DNA from: Dactylonectria macrodidyma
Lineage: Eukaryota; Ascomycota; Sordariomycetes; Hypocreales; Nectriaceae
Direction of reading: 5' to 3'
NCBI GenBank assembly: GCA_020744425.1
Contig: JAGMUV010000003.1
Coordinates: 3,038,001-3,102,000 of the forward strand
DNA: 64,000 nt
Positions 1 through 12,665 of this stretch are shown here, in pieces. Both the position numbers and the translations under genes were made by a program. Each line of letters starts with the position of its first letter. Within the stretch, counting starts at the first letter, position 1. The notes beneath the pieces were generated by a model that made no database searches, was not told where the DNA came from, and saw nothing but the letters and a program-made list of their open reading frames with translations.

Positions 1-759
1 AGCGATTAAGTTACAATATTCTGCTCCTGGAATTGGTGGTTATTTGGGTTTCTTGCTGTTGAACAGCCCCTCAGGTGTTGATCGTTGGCTCCAACGCGCA
101 GTAGTGGGGATGACGGGATGAACGATCCAGGCCAAGCCAACCCATGCACAATTTGTGATCTAGTGCAATCTCCACATCGAACAGTAGTACATACAGCGAA
201 ACTTCAGGAGTATAACAGTGAGACAAGATCCATGGGAGCAAATCTGGGAACGAAGCAGCACATGTGGTCGTCAATTTGCAAAGTTCGCATGGTCTAGAAC
301 AATATAACACAGCCAGCTTAGATTAAAGGGTCGTTTGTGGTGGTGATGATGATGCCTGAACATGCATAATTTTGGCGGGGTATCAATGCTACATAGGTAG
401 CTACCTACTTATTAGACGTCCTTCCCCGTCATCTATTTTTGGTGTATTCCATCTGGCTGCGGCTGATGGCAAAATGCCCTACCTAACCGCAAAAGCAATT
501 GCGCCCTGTAGATGTTCCTACCTAGTCAGCAATTTTTGTTGACATATATCTAATGGAGCCGCTCGCTTTGTGAAGGTCTGTTGTCGGGTGCAGCGTATCT
601 AACCTGCATCAACAGCGCCGTCGCCCAAATGCATACCGGTATAAGACGCGCTTGCAAGAAGCAAAATTCTCTAGCAGAATTACTCCGAGACGTCTCCGGC
701 CTGGGCCATCATTGCATTCCAGTCGCACGAGGAGCTGACTTGGTGACAGCGCAGCTCGC
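1..759. other. Intergenic, no gene seen
   Basis: Only short overlapping reading frames without splice logic or recognisable domains are present. A perfect 14-bp palindrome, TAGGTAGCTACCTA, lies at 394-407 and belongs to a motif type that recurs elsewhere in the window. The right end is the 3' flank of the Csl4 gene. Confidence 0.6.
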
Positions 760-1449
760 TCAACTCGGCTTGGCAACCTTTCGGGGTTCACTGATGCCCG
801 TCTCGATGTCCTTGTATTCCTTCCAACTCGCAGGGACCATGTCATTTCCGGCTTCGCTGATCGCCATGATGACTCCGAGTTCGTTCGAAGCGGTAGAGAG
901 GTAGTAGTTGGCTTGGTCGCCGAGCGAAATCTAATCACAAGGACACTGGTTAGCTAGGTTCGAGCTCCCAATGTGATGAACATTTCTTACCACCTGAGCT
1001 CGCACGATGTCGCCAGGCTTAAACGACTCGTATATCTTGACCTTGTCCTTCTCTGTCGCCCTCACATCCTGAACACGAATTACGCCTTGCCACTCCGTCT
1101 GCAAGACAGTCTCGCCAACCTGCTGGATCACGACGATGGCCTGGCGGGGCATGAGGCGCACGACGCGCGCAAGGACAACGTTTCCAACGTCGGGAAGGAT
1201 CTCGTGCTTGCGACCGTGTCGAGAAACGGAGATGGTGGCAAGCCCTTCAACAGCTGGAGCGGTGATCTTATTGAGGCGCTTGGCAGGGCCTGGAGCCTTG
1301 GCTGGCAGGATGACAGTGACGCGCCCCATGAGGGAGGACACGACGTTGCCCTCGAAGATGTGAGTGCCAGTTCCGGGGGTGAACCTGGAGGTTGGGCCCA
1401 GCACCTTGCCGGGCAGGGCGGTGGTGGGAATGTCGTCGACGGCCGCCAT
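760..1449 (-). CDS. CSL4: Exosome complex subunit Csl4
   Basis: Predicted RNA-binding cap subunit of the RNA exosome, which degrades and trims RNA in nucleus and cytoplasm. Two exons on the minus strand: 1449-991 and 930-760, joined by a 60-nt GTAAGA...TTAG intron; the product is 209 residues. The N-terminus ([13 protein letters not shown], about residues 11-23) is the exosome N-terminal domain and is followed by an S1/OB-like region ([20 protein letters not shown]). After the splice the text continues [20 protein letters not shown], which is typical of Csl4 C-termini. No zinc ribbon was assessed. The start at 1449 is the first ATG of the frame and gives the usual family length. It is transcribed away from the ABC transporter to its right. 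Confidence 0.9.
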
Positions 1450-3672
1450 GGTGTTTTCCTGGTGGTGTAATGCTAATGGCCCTTGGAGGCTGGTTCAGCC
1501 CTCGGTCTCCGAGAGCAGCAACTCGCGCAGTGCTCAAAGAGGCAATGGGTAACGAGCAAGGAATCGCAGCAATATGCTATGCGCTATCGGAAACACTGAT
1601 CGATTGGTTGCTGGTCATGGGACGTGGGACAGAGGCGGATGCAGCCCTGCAAGCTCAGCGCAAAAGCTCTTTCGGCCGGTGGTGGTGGGATAATCGCCAT
1701 AATGGAGCCGGAATGTGGGAGCCGGCGGTCGGCACGTGACGGCGCCGAAGCCTCTTAAGTCCTTGCCGATTAACTCCGCACACCGATGCACCTGTCATGA
1801 TCCACACCTGCCGATACGGAGCCGAACCGAAAATTGGCTGAGCTACTCGCATCTTCTTCATACGACCATCCCTGCCGTCGTCTCGTACTCTTGTTCCTAT
1901 GAGTGGGTGACAGGTGGGCTGTCAGCAATCGCGCTTTCTCGAATGTGCCTAGCGGCGTACTGTCATTATGGCTAGCCATCTTGGCTGCTGATGAGTCGGA
2001 CGTCGGAGTCTGAAGACACCGGGAACAAAAAGCGGCTGAATCACTGTGCGCCTCCTCCTCATTCCCGGACAGGTTGATGAGGTTGCTAGCAGACAAGCTT
2101 CTGGGTCGGCCTGCTCCTCTCCGGAACGGGATACGGGTAGTGGACGATCGCCGGAGAAGATGCAGCGCAAGGGTTTGGGGGTTTCCCGGACAGTTGCCGG
2201 ATCATGACGAAGCTTGACACCCACTTGTTGAAGAGTCATCGCAGGCAACGACATGGAAGTCGCAAGCTCAACGCAAGAGAAAGAGAGCATGAGGGAAGCA
2301 CAACTGAAGAGTCACCCCCGAGTTCCGAATGGATTGCCTGAATGGGTAGGCAAGGAGCCGCGAACAAACGTTGAAAGCAGATCCCCCGCACCAATTAGCA
2401 CAAGCGATTGGACCGTTCTCGCGACGTGCATCGCGAGAGTCCAACTAGCCAACCATGGCCCTGGCCGCTTTTACGTGGAAGCGTGGTTCCGTATCCAGCA
2501 GAGATACTCCACACGGCCTTCGGCCAAGGCAGGTGGACTAATCAAAGGCAACCTAGCTGCCCTTTTGCCCCTTGGTGCCCATGGCAGGAAAAAAAAAAAC
2601 CATGGTGCTTTTGTGTACGCGGATACATGAGGAAGTTCCGGGCGGCGGTGGAGTCATGAGTTTTGGTTTGGTCAGCGGTCGCGAGTAGGGTGTGCTTCGC
2701 AAGTAGTCCGAAGTCCGAGCTGTTGTCGCCTTGCGTTGCGCTGCCTTGCGTTGCGTCGCAATGGTACGTCGATGGGTTGTTTTGCAGCTCGGGAGCTCGG
2801 TTTTAGCATCACTAAACCCAGGCAGGGCCTTTCGATATTGTCGGATCTGGCTCGTTTTCTTGTTATCATTTTGTTCCTGGTTTTCTCGCAGACTGGTTAT
2901 GGGCCATTTGAACCCAATCGGGGACAAAGATTCGTTATCCCTGACGTTGTCGTCATCATCAACCCGCACAGAAGACAACTATTGCTGCAGTTTCTCAACT
3001 CCGGTTGAACTATCAGGTCGGCAACCGAATCCCTTACTAGCAATCCCCTTCCCCGCGACTCTGAATACCGTCCCCAGAAAGTCATCGACTCGTCATTCTC
3101 TGCTTTGTAATCGGACGCCTTCGAATCTAGCCTGTCGTCTAAGTGCACCACATCGTATCCACCTGCAATCCTCCACCCACACCCGCACCCCCCCCAACAA
3201 TACCGGTCGATTTCCCTTGTTCAGTCCCGAACCCCGTCTCGCTGCCTTCTGGGGGTCCTGCTACTCATAACTTCTGGTGGTTCCACAGTCGAATCTTAGG
3301 TCAACTGTCAACTCAACCCTTACACTTACATCACGGTCCCTGTTCTTCCTTTGGCCCAGTCACCTTTTCTATTGCTCCTTTTGGTTGTTTATACTCCCCT
3401 TGGCTTGAGGATTAAGATCCAACGCCGAGTTCCGCGAGGACGATATTATTCTGCTGCTAAAGTCCACCCGACAGCCTCGAATGGGGACACTACCCACCCA
3501 TACTTATTGAACTTGTCAAGAACCACCACTTTATCTCTTTAGAGTAGAAAGAACCACCGGGCAACAATATCATCCTGGTCAGCTTGTATCGCAAAACCCG
3601 GCTTAACCTGGGTGACAGCGCTGGGGCACTCATCCACATATCGCAGCAATCAGTCCCCGTCTGTGTAAATCC
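1450..3672. promoter_or_regulatory. Divergent promoter region of csl4 and ABC transporter
   Basis: A 2.2 kb gene-free stretch between two outward-pointing genes. It holds a short poly-A run near 2588-2599 and pyrimidine- and C-rich DNA at about 3150-3240, which fits a long 5' leader of the ABC gene. Several frames of 60 to 180 codons occur on both strands but none shows a domain, a plausible intron structure or a protein-like composition. Confidence 0.5.
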
Positions 3673-6600
3673 ATGATGGGAGACCCTCTAGATAAGGAAC
3701 TAAAAGTTCCTGATGTTCAGGCTGCTGCAATCCAACCCACCAACCTGGAACGGTCAACCGATTCGGATGAGGAGCGCATTGAGAAGACTGGTGAGAAAGA
3801 TGGAGATAATATCAGCGAAGTAAAAGATATCGACGATGAAGAGGATGAACTCAAAGGTTCAGAGTTGAAAGTCACGAGGACTTCAGCCTCTGCTGCGACT
3901 ACGGCTACACACGCTACAACACCAGCTCCGATTCCTGAGAAGAAATCATGGCACAAGAAGCTCAATCCTCTACGTTGGGGTCCTCCACCGCCAGTACCAA
4001 CGGAGAAGACTGTCAGCAGGGAGTTCAAAGCCGGCTTCTTCAGTTTATTGACGTTTCAATGGATGGCGCCACTAATGACGGTAAGCTGATATTTTGCATT
4101 TTCTTTGGATCTCATATGCAACAACATGCCCCGCATGCAACACTCGTATTCTTTCGTTTCAACACCAAGTTGGCTAACTTTGACAAGAACGGATATAGGC
4201 GTTCCCTGGAAGAGAATGACATTTGGACAGTTAACCCAAGCAGAGCCGCTGGACCTCTGACAGCCCAGCTCAGGGAGTCGTTCAAGAGACGGGTCGCACG
4301 GGGCGACAAGTACCCGCTCCTATGGGCGATGCACGAGACCTTCAAGTTTGGGATCTGGCTCGGTGGAATTTGCGCGCTCTTCACGAATATCATCCAGGTC
4401 ATCAGCCCCTTTACCCTGAGGTATCTCATCCAGTTTGCCTCCGATGCCTGGGAGTCGCACATGACCGGTGGACCAGCTCCTCACATCGGTCGCGGCGTTG
4501 GACTGGCCATTGGCATTACTCTGATGCAGGTCGCCCAGAGTTTGGGAACGAACCACTTCATCTACCAAGGCATGATGGTTGGTGGGCAGTTTCGTGGTGT
4601 CTTGATCGGGCTCATCTACGAAAAGTCCATGGTCATCTCTGGGCGAGCCAAGGCCGGCGTGAAATCAACCATGCCGCCAGAGACGGAGTCGACAGAAGAC
4701 AAGGAATCCGGCAAGGGAAAGCAGAAGCAAGGCAAGAAAGGAAAGCCGAGCCCAGATACCCACGACGGTGCTGGCTGGGGCAACGGCCGTATCGTGAACT
4801 TGATGAGCGTCGATACATACCGCATAGACCAGGCTTCGGCTCTTTTCCACATGACTTGGACCTCACCTGTTCTGGTCCTCGTCACCCTGGCTCTGCTTCT
4901 TGTCAACATCACCTACAGCGCTCTTGCTGGTTTTGGTCTTCTGGTTGTCGGCATGCCCTTCCTGACCAAGGCTATCCGCAGCCTCTTCCATCGTCGCCGA
5001 GATATCAACAAAATCACCGACGACCGTGTCTCCCTTACCCAGGAGATTCTCCAGTCTGTCCGCTTTGTCAAGTACTTTGGCTGGGAGAAATCGTTCCTCG
5101 AGCGCCTGAGCGACTATCGCTCGCGCGAGATCCACGCTATTCAAGTTCTGTTGGCCATCCGCAATGCTCTCAACGCCGTGAGCATGTCGCTACCGATTTT
5201 CGCATCCATGCTATCGTTTATCGCATATTCACTGACCAACCACGGTCTTGCTCCTGCCGAAATCTTCTCGTCCCTTGCCTTGTTCAACGGTCTGAGAATT
5301 CCCCTCAACTTGTTGCCCCTCGTTCTTGGCCAGGTGGTTGACGCTTGGTCCTCCTTACAACGCATTCAAGAGTTCCTTCTTGAAGAAGAGATGGTTGAGG
5401 AGATGACTATTGAATCCAACGGCGAAGACGCGATTCGGCTAGAGAATGCGTCCTTTACATGGGAAAAGACACCCACAAATGAGCCTGAAAAGCCTGCTGC
5501 CGGTAAGGGGAAGAAGTCGAAAAAGGAGAAGGACAAGAAGAAGCCTGTGGCACCCCCCGAGTCAGATCCCGCAAGTGAAGACACGGCGAGCACTCTAGTC
5601 GAGGAGCGGGAACCCTTTAAACTACATGATCTGAGCATGAGCGTGAAACGAAACGAATTGATTGCTGTCATTGGGTCAGTGGGCAGCGGCAAGAGCTCTC
5701 TTCTCTCTGCTCTGGCCGGCGACATGCGAAAGACGGAGGGTGAAGTGGTATTTGGATCTTCTCGAGCCTTCTGCCCTCAGTACGCTTGGATCCAGAACAC
5801 GACGCTCCAGAAGAATATTACCTTTGGAAAGCCACTTGATAAGAGCTGGTACAAGGAGGTTGTGCGAGCGTAAGTGTTTCTATTCTCACGTCTTTGATAA
5901 CACATACTAACAGCATTATAGTTGCGCCCTCCAAGCTGATCTTGACATGCTTCCCAACGGCGACCAGACGGAAATCGGCGAGCGTGGCATTACTATTTCG
6001 GGTGGCCAGAAGCAGCGCCTCAACATTGCGCGAGCCATCTACTTCGACGCCGACATTGTCCTCATGGATGATCCGCTCAGCGCTGTCGACGCCCACGTCG
6101 GCCGCCACATCTTCGACAAGGCCATCTTGGGCCTCCTCAAGGACAAGTGTCGCATCCTGGCGACGCATCAGCTCTGGGTGCTGAACCGCTGCGACCGCAT
6201 CGTCTGGATGGAAGGCGGCAAGATTCAAGCCATCGATACCTTTGACAACCTAATGCGCGAGCACCGCGGCTTCCAGGCTCTGATGGAGACGACAGCCGTG
6301 GAGGATCGAGACGAGGATGCCAGCAAGCCGGCTGAGGCGAAGGCCGACGACGACAGCAAGGACAAGAAGAAGAAGAAGAAGAAGAGTGCCGCGCTGATGC
6401 AGCAGGAGGAGAGAGCCACGGCCAGTGTCCCCTGGTCCGTCTACACAGCCTATATCGGCGCTTCGGGATCGATACTCAACGCTCCACTGGTCATCTTCGT
6501 GTTGCTCCTCTCCCAAGGCGCCAATATCATGACCAGTCTCTGGCTGTCGTACTGGACGTCGGACAAGTACGGCCTCACGACGGGCGTCTACATCGGCATC

Positions 6601-8238
6601 TACGCGGCCCTCGGCGTCGCCCAAGCCGTCCTCATGTTCATCTTCTCGGTGCTACTGTCCATCCTTGGCACCAACTCGAGTAAGTACATGCTCCAGCAGG
6701 CCGTCAAGCGTGTGCTTCGCGCGCCCATGGCCTTCTTCGACACGACACCGCTGGGCCGCATCACCAACCGCTTCTCGCGCGACGTCGACGTCATGGACAA
6801 CAACCTGACGGACGCCATCCGCATGTTCTTCCTCACCATGGCCATGATCACGTCCGTCTTCATCCTCATCATCGCCTACTTCTACTACTTCGCCATCGCC
6901 CTCGTCCCGCTCTACATCCTCTTCGTCCTGGCCGCGTCGTACTATCGCGCCTCGGCCCGCGAGGTTAAGCGCTACGAGTCGGTCCTCCGCTCGCACGTCT
7001 TCGCCAAGTTCGGCGAGGGCCTCAGCGGCGTGGCCTCGATCCGCGCCTACGGGCTACAGGACCGCTTCATCGAGGAGCTGCGCGAGTCCATTGACGACAT
7101 GAATAGCGCCTACTACATCACCTTTGCCAACCAGCGGTGGCTGTCGGTCCGCATCGACATTATCGGCGTGCTGCTCGTCTTTACTGTCGCTATTCTGGTT
7201 GTCACGTCGCGCTTCAGCATCAATCCGTCTATCGGTGGCCTTGTGCTGAGCTACATCCTGGCCATTGTGGGTATGATGCAGTTCTCGGTGCGCCAGCTGG
7301 CCGAGGTCGAGAACGCCATGAACGCTGTCGAGCGGCTGTACTACTACGGCACCGAGATCGAAGAGGAGGCGCCGGAACACACGGTCGAGGTCCGCAAGTC
7401 GTGGCCTGAAAAGGGTGAGATCATCTTCGACAATGTCGAGATGCGGTACCGCGCAAACCTCCCGCTGGTGCTCCAGGGCCTGTCGATGCACGTCCAAGGA
7501 GGCGAGCGCATCGGCATTGTCGGACGTACTGGCGCTGGCAAGAGCTCCATCATGAGCACGCTGTTCCGGCTGGTCGAGATCTCGGGCGGTCGCATCACCA
7601 TTGACGGTCTCGACATCTCCACCATCGGCCTTCACGACCTCCGCTCGCGCCTAGCCATCATCCCACAGGACCCGACGCTCTTCCGGGGCACCGTCCGGAG
7701 CAACCTGGATCCATTCCACGAGCACACGGACCTGGCTCTGTGGTCGGCTCTCCGCCAGGCCGATCTCATCCCCGTAGATGCCGGCGACTCGCCCGCCGAG
7801 GCCCGTCGCCAGGACCCTTCGCGCATCCACCTGGACAGCGTCGTCGAGGAGGACGGCCTCAACTTCTCCCTCGGCCAGCGCCAGCTCATGGCCCTCGCCC
7901 GCGCCCTCGTCCGCGGCTCGCAGATCATCGTCTGCGACGAGGCCACCTCGTCGGTCGACATGGAGACGGACGACAAGATCCAGACCACCATTGCCACCGG
8001 CTTCCGCGGCAAGACCTTACTCTGTATTGCCCATCGACTGCGCACCATCATCGGGTATGACCGCATCTGTGTCATGGACGCCGGCACCATCGCCGAGCTC
8101 GACACCCCACTCGCTCTGTGGAAGCAGGGCGGCATCTTCAGGAGCATGTGCGACCGCAGCGGCATCCGTGCCGAGGATATTCATGGCGCCAGAGAGGAGC
8201 TGGCTGGGCTTGAGAGCGGCGAGGGTAGCAGGCCGTGA
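3673..8238 (+). CDS. ABC transporter, ABCC family, Yor1-like
   Basis: Full-length ABCC-type multidrug or organic-anion exporter of the plasma membrane, closest in layout to yeast Yor1. Three exons: 3673-4080, 4188-5869, 5922-8238; the introns are 107 and 52 nt, and the second has a CATACTAAC branch site. Product 1468 residues. An acidic N-terminal tail of about 100 residues precedes the conserved FQWMAPLMT / NGYRRSLEENDIWTVNP segment. Two transmembrane domains alternate with two nucleotide-binding domains. NBD1 has Walker A GSVGSGKSS (about 632) and signature ISGGQKQR (about 722). NBD2 has Walker A GRTGAGKSS (about 1231), FSLGQRQ (about 1346) and Walker B VCDEATSSVD. Lys-rich linkers lie before NBD1 and after it (six to seven consecutive Lys near residue 845). 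The first intron's 3' site was set at 4187 because later AG choices break the frame. Substrate unknown. Confidence 0.93.
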
Positions 8239-9085
8239 TGATGTAGACATTGGAAAAAGCATGTTGGTCGACATTCTGTTAGTTGCATGCATCTAAGAAT
8301 TATGTCCAGTTTACGGACACAGGATATCATATTAAGGAGTAGAGTAATTTGGTAGGCCACCAGTGCAACAATAGCACGATAAATGCCTAGAATTGAATTT
8401 GTCAGAATGACGTCTATTTATCATGCAGCAACAAGATAATTGTACCATCTCCATAAATGTCTGACAATGTGCCTGCAGTAGTTTGAGGCTTACCACCTGT
8501 TCAACTACCGGCAGCTTACACACATACCTTCGTGCTTCTTCGTCTTCATGTCTCGTCACCCACGCGATGAAATCGCTGAACCACTCCGCATTTAATCACA
8601 ACTAGCCCGGGTTGTAACAAATGCCTTATATTTAATCCGCAAGTATGTACGACTCGAAACAAAAAGCGCTTCCACAGATAGAACAAGCTACTGGTCGCCA
8701 GTGGGTCGGATCCAACTCCATTCCTCCTGCAAGAGCTGCAATGCGACACAACGAGCGTCATAACCGTCTTCACCACAAAAACTTATGTTCGTCATCAACA
8801 ACGCCCTCGCCAACAGTCAACTCATACAAGAAAAACCCTCGCTGGATTTTCCCAGATACCAGCGAATTAAAAAGTCCTTAGGTTGAAGAAGAAAATAATA
8901 CCCCAATGTACTTGATGAGAACAAAGAGTATCCACAAGTCGTTCCGTGAAAATGCCGATCCTTGACGCCGTTGATTGAACCAATCAATGAACCACTCCCC
9001 AAACCCGATTTTGGTGACCGAGGACCATGGTGTGAGAAGGTGGTCTCATGTTCTATATTGGTGACCGTCGTTGTGCATCTGCACT
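8239..9085. other. Convergent intergenic region
   Basis: 3' flanks of the ABC transporter and of the CSI2-like gene face each other here. AT-richer than the coding DNA; no coding or RNA gene was recognised. Confidence 0.55.
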
Positions 9086-10255
9086 TCAAAATCGGTTCTG
9101 TTGGCCAGGAGAGCCGTTTCCATACGACGAATGTCTCGAATTGGGCATCTGGGGTGGAGGGAGTGCTGACGGGTCGTCGGCAAGCAAGTCATCTAGGAAC
9201 GCACTGGGGGCTCTCCCGCTCGGAGGCCGGTTCAGGTTGAGTGATGAGTTGCTAATGTCACGTCGGGCGTTGAATGAGGGCGAGTCGGGAGGGGATGGGT
9301 TTAGTGTGTGGCGCGAAGGGTTGGCATAACCACGAGAGTCGGGGCGCAGGTTCGTCAGGCTGATGGAATGATCTGGGTTCGCACCGGGAGAGCTGGTGCC
9401 AGCCGCGTAAAAGCCCGAGGGCAGGAAAGCCGAACTCCGATTGCCTGCAGTATTGCCAGAAGCAGCGGCGGTGGGCGAGAAGAACAGGTTGGATTGGCTC
9501 GGTGTGGATGAGAGAATGGGGCCACGAGTGGTTCGACGAACCCCACGGCCAGCGGCGACAGACATGTTGGAACCGTTGTCGGTGTACTTGTAGAACGGTG
9601 CCGGAGGGGCGGGAAAGCCAACCTTGGTGGTGGCATCGTGCTGGGCCTTAGCAGCTCGTTCAACGGAGCGGTGAAGAAGAAATCCGACAATGACGCGCCA
9701 GAGGAGAATCGCGATACCAAAGGCGCCGAGGATGGCGCCCACGGCAATGAAAATGGTACCGCTGGGGGCGCTGGAGTGCTGCATGAAAGGAGCGTTGCTA
9801 GTAGGCGGAACAGTTGGCGCCGGATAGGTAGGAATACTGGTGACCCTAGTCAATGTAGGCATGCCAGTAATGGCGGATTCGGTGGTGGAAGATGCCACCG
9901 AGCTAATGCTAGATGAAATGTCGGTTGTGGATGACTCGGCTGCCGTAGTAGAGCTAACCTCGGAGGAGGAGGAGGAGGAGGAGGATGAGTCTTCGGTGGT
10001 GGTAGTCTCATCTTTTTGGGTGGCGGTCTGCTTGGTTGTGGATTCTTGCTCAGCAGTGGTCGTAGAGTCCTCTGAGGCATCAGTGGTCGTTGAGCTGTCG
10101 CTGTTTGTGTCGCTATTTGTGTCGCTGTTTGTGTCGCTATTCGTATTGCTATCGGTGTTGTCGTCTTGGGCAAATGTCACGGTGCCAAATAGGGACACAG
10201 AGGTAAGGCTGGAGAGCAGAAGCCCAGGCCTTGGGAGATATCTGGCTGGCCGCAT
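9086..10255 (-). CDS. CSI2-like Ser/Thr-rich single-pass membrane protein
   Basis: A single-exon gene for 389 residues. It has a signal peptide (about 1-29, hydrophobic LLLSSLTSVSLFGTVTF then AQ), then a long Ser/Thr/Asp-rich ectodomain (about 30-160) that should be heavily O-glycosylated. One transmembrane helix follows at about 167-189 (FIAVGAILGAFGIAILLW), directly followed by a basic stretch, RVIVGFLLHRSVERAAKAQ. The tail of about 200 residues is Pro/Ser-rich and low in complexity. The helix plus juxtamembrane pattern matches the fungal CSI2 family, linked to chitin synthesis and the vacuole or cell surface in yeast, but the function here is inferred. A short tandem repeat of NTNSD-like units (residues about 33-53) comes from a near-perfect 15-bp DNA repeat. 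Confidence 0.7.
   Translation of the reverse strand: MRPARYLPRPGLLLSSLTSVSLFGTVTFAQDDNTDSNTNSDTNSDTNSDTNSDSSTTTDASEDSTTTAEQESTTKQTATQKDETTTTEDSSSSSSSSSEVSSTTAAESSTTDISSSISSVASSTTESAITGMPTLTRVTSIPTYPAPTVPPTSNAPFMQHSSAPSGTIFIAVGAILGAFGIAILLWRVIVGFLLHRSVERAAKAQHDATTKVGFPAPPAPFYKYTDNGSNMSVAAGRGVRRTTRGPILSSTPSQSNLFFSPTAAASGNTAGNRSSAFLPSGFYAAGTSSPGANPDHSISLTNLRPDSRGYANPSRHTLNPSPPDSPSFNARRDISNSSLNLNRPPSGRAPSAFLDDLLADDPSALPPPQMPNSRHSSYGNGSPGQQNRF
10085..10165 (-). repeat. Short in-frame tandem repeat inside the CSI2-like gene
   Basis: Units of about 15 bp (plus-strand form GTGTCGCTATTTGTG with G/A variants) repeat four to five times in frame and encode Asn-Thr-Asn-Ser-Asp units in the Ser/Thr-rich ectodomain. 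Such repeats often vary in copy number between strains. Confidence 0.7.
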
Positions 10256-12665
10256 GGTGACGGATGGTTACGATGTCGATTCCGTCCGATTGAAAATAAT
10301 TCGAGAAAAAAAGGGATTGGATGGAAGTGTTCGACACGAAATCGGTGGTTGGGTGAATGCGAGAGGGTGGATGCGAGAGGCAACAGGCAGCCTCGTCTAT
10401 GGTTCGAGCGAGGGCGAATCGAGGGGCGAGAATCGAGGGCGATCAGCTAGGGGCACGACGTGTTCGAGAGAGGAAGGCGAAGAATGATCCACGCGAGACT
10501 CAAAACAAGGACGGTAATGTTTGGATCGAGAGTCGCGAGAGCGAAGTGAGAGAGAAAAGCGAGAGCGAGAGAGAGAAAGGGCTGTTATAGAAAGAATAGC
10601 CAATAGAGTTTGATGTTGTTGCTAAAGAAAAATAAAGGGAAAAAAGAACGTGATGGGTAGAGCAGGGCAAAACGTAACCAACGAATGGGTGATACGCCTT
10701 ACCAGCACCACAGAAACATAATCTGGGGGTGATGTCTGATGGGAGATGAACTGGGTGGGCAGAGAACAGAGGAGAGCAAAGGAAAACGGGGTCGCACGAC
10801 AGAGAGCGACGGCACACGTCTGCGCACCTGTCCAGTCACGCACAGCCCCAGTCGCCTGGTGCGTGTCCCTTGCCTTCCTTCCCTGCGGCTTGCGTCTTGC
10901 GTGCGCCTTCCCACACGCCGGACCCTGGCAAGGAAGGCAGGACCCAGTCCAAAGAAATAAAAAAAAAGGAGTAGCGACGTGTAGCCATTATAGGACTAGC
11001 TGGACTGCTGCCCTACCTATTTGCTCGAGGGCAGATCGAACGCCCCGTGTGGATGTCACCCGGCGCCTCATTCGTCGGCTTCCCCCGTCCCCCGCAAATC
11101 CCCTCCATCTTCAGCGCCGCCTATTTTTGCGCGGCCCAGCACTATATCTGCCTTGGACAGAGTAGTTTTGAACCCAGTGGCCCCCAATCTCCCCTGGCGC
11201 GCCGATGCCGCCAGTCGCGCGCCACCCTTACCGGGGACTGGTTAAAGCAGCCAGAACATTAGGCTTGGTCCGCTATTTTGGCGTGCGGCACTGCTGTTCA
11301 GCTCTGTTCCAGCGATTTTCTTTGCCGCAAGAGCACAGTGAAGCCGCTAGGATTGTTGCAGGTCTCGCTCTCGCTTTCAACGTGGGAGGATGAGAGGCGG
11401 ATCAGAAACTGGCTATTTTGATGGTTGCCCTGGAAAAGCTGCTGACAAAAGTTGGCCAATGTTGGTGTTCTTCCATGGACTGAATGATACTGTAGGTACC
11501 TACACAGCATGTAGGTACAGTGTGCACCTACATTGGGCTGCGTACGCACTCACCCGTTCTTGGCTGTGGCGGCGTTGCTGGCTACTGCATGCTGCGCAAC
11601 CCATGAGCCCATTTATTGGTCCAACGTCGGATTTGCTAGTTTCTGCGTGTCGTTGTCGTCACAATCGTCAACTAGACTCGGGTATGTTGATATTGGTTCA
11701 CTTGACGACCATGATGACACCTGCAGGCTGCGTAAGTAAACACCAAAATCTCCAACCAACACAAGCATAGAGGCGATTAATTCAATTGGTTTGATCATGA
11801 GCTATTTCTCTTGCTAGCGCACCCTCTCCCTCACCTCCGCTCGCTCCTATCCCAGTGGCTTTTCCCGACATTCCGGCGACCTTCGTATCTTTGCCACCGT
11901 TATTATTGCTACCACCACCGAATACGACAGCATGCAGATAGACATCCAGTTGATCCAGCATGAAAATGGCCTCCGACCAGGGAAAACATAGTTGACCTGC
12001 AAGCCACATGTCGTCAATTTCCAGGGATATTCTCCGTCTTCACTTTCATAGGCTCCAGTCAAGCCATCACAGAGTCGTTAGGATCTCCGCGTCGTGTTAT
12101 TCGTAGTCCATCGTCAATGCACAGGCCGTCGCTGGGCTGCTTTGATGGATTTCAGGGTCCCGTTCGTTTGTGACCATCTTCTCGGCCGCTGTCCAAGCTC
12201 ACTGGTCAGCAGGCAACATGGCCCTCGTTCCTACATCCACTGGCGATTTTTAGCTCGAAGTCCCAGTTGTTATTCCTCGTGTTCCTGCCACATTCCCCAA
12301 TCCCCAGAGGTTTGAGTCGGCATTGTCCCACGTTGCGCAGGCATGACCCATGCTTCGCGACACAGGGAATTGCATCACCTCGACCCTGTGCTTTGTAGTG
12401 GAGCCTTTGATCAGTTCGATAGTCGGGCGGGCGGGCCACCAAGTGCTAAGTACCCAATGTCTGCACGTGACTTCTCCAACGCCACGCCTTCCGACGTTCG
12501 CCCTGAGCCGCCCAGCCTCGTCATCATGAGCCTCTGAGCTGCCTCATCCTCCGGACTTATTCCAGGTGCCTAATTCAACGCCCACCTCCAACATCATCTA
12601 ATAGCACCGTCATCACCTGGCGCATTATCCTCCGATCAACCCGATCTCGATTTTTACCTGCCAAT
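10256..12665. promoter_or_regulatory. Divergent promoter region, CSI2-like and vps68
   Basis: 2.4 kb without a supportable gene. A polypurine tract (GAGA-rich, about 10530-10580) lies in the 5' flank of the CSI2-like gene, and a second purine-rich patch lies at 10740-10810. A 14-bp palindrome, TGTAGGTACCTACA, sits at 11491-11504. Small frames on both strands look random. Confidence 0.5.

Noticed and set aside
2553..2978. 141-codon minus-strand frame upstream of the ABC gene
   Set aside because: Mixed composition, no recognisable domain and no splice continuation; most likely leader DNA.
4322..5341. 339-codon frame inside the ABC transporter
   Set aside because: It is another frame of the ABC coding exon, has no domain and is Arg/Ser/Pro-rich; it is a shadow.
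7054..7635. 193-codon antisense frame in the ABC transporter
   Set aside because: Antisense shadow of the GC-rich exon coding for the second half of the transporter; no independent evidence.
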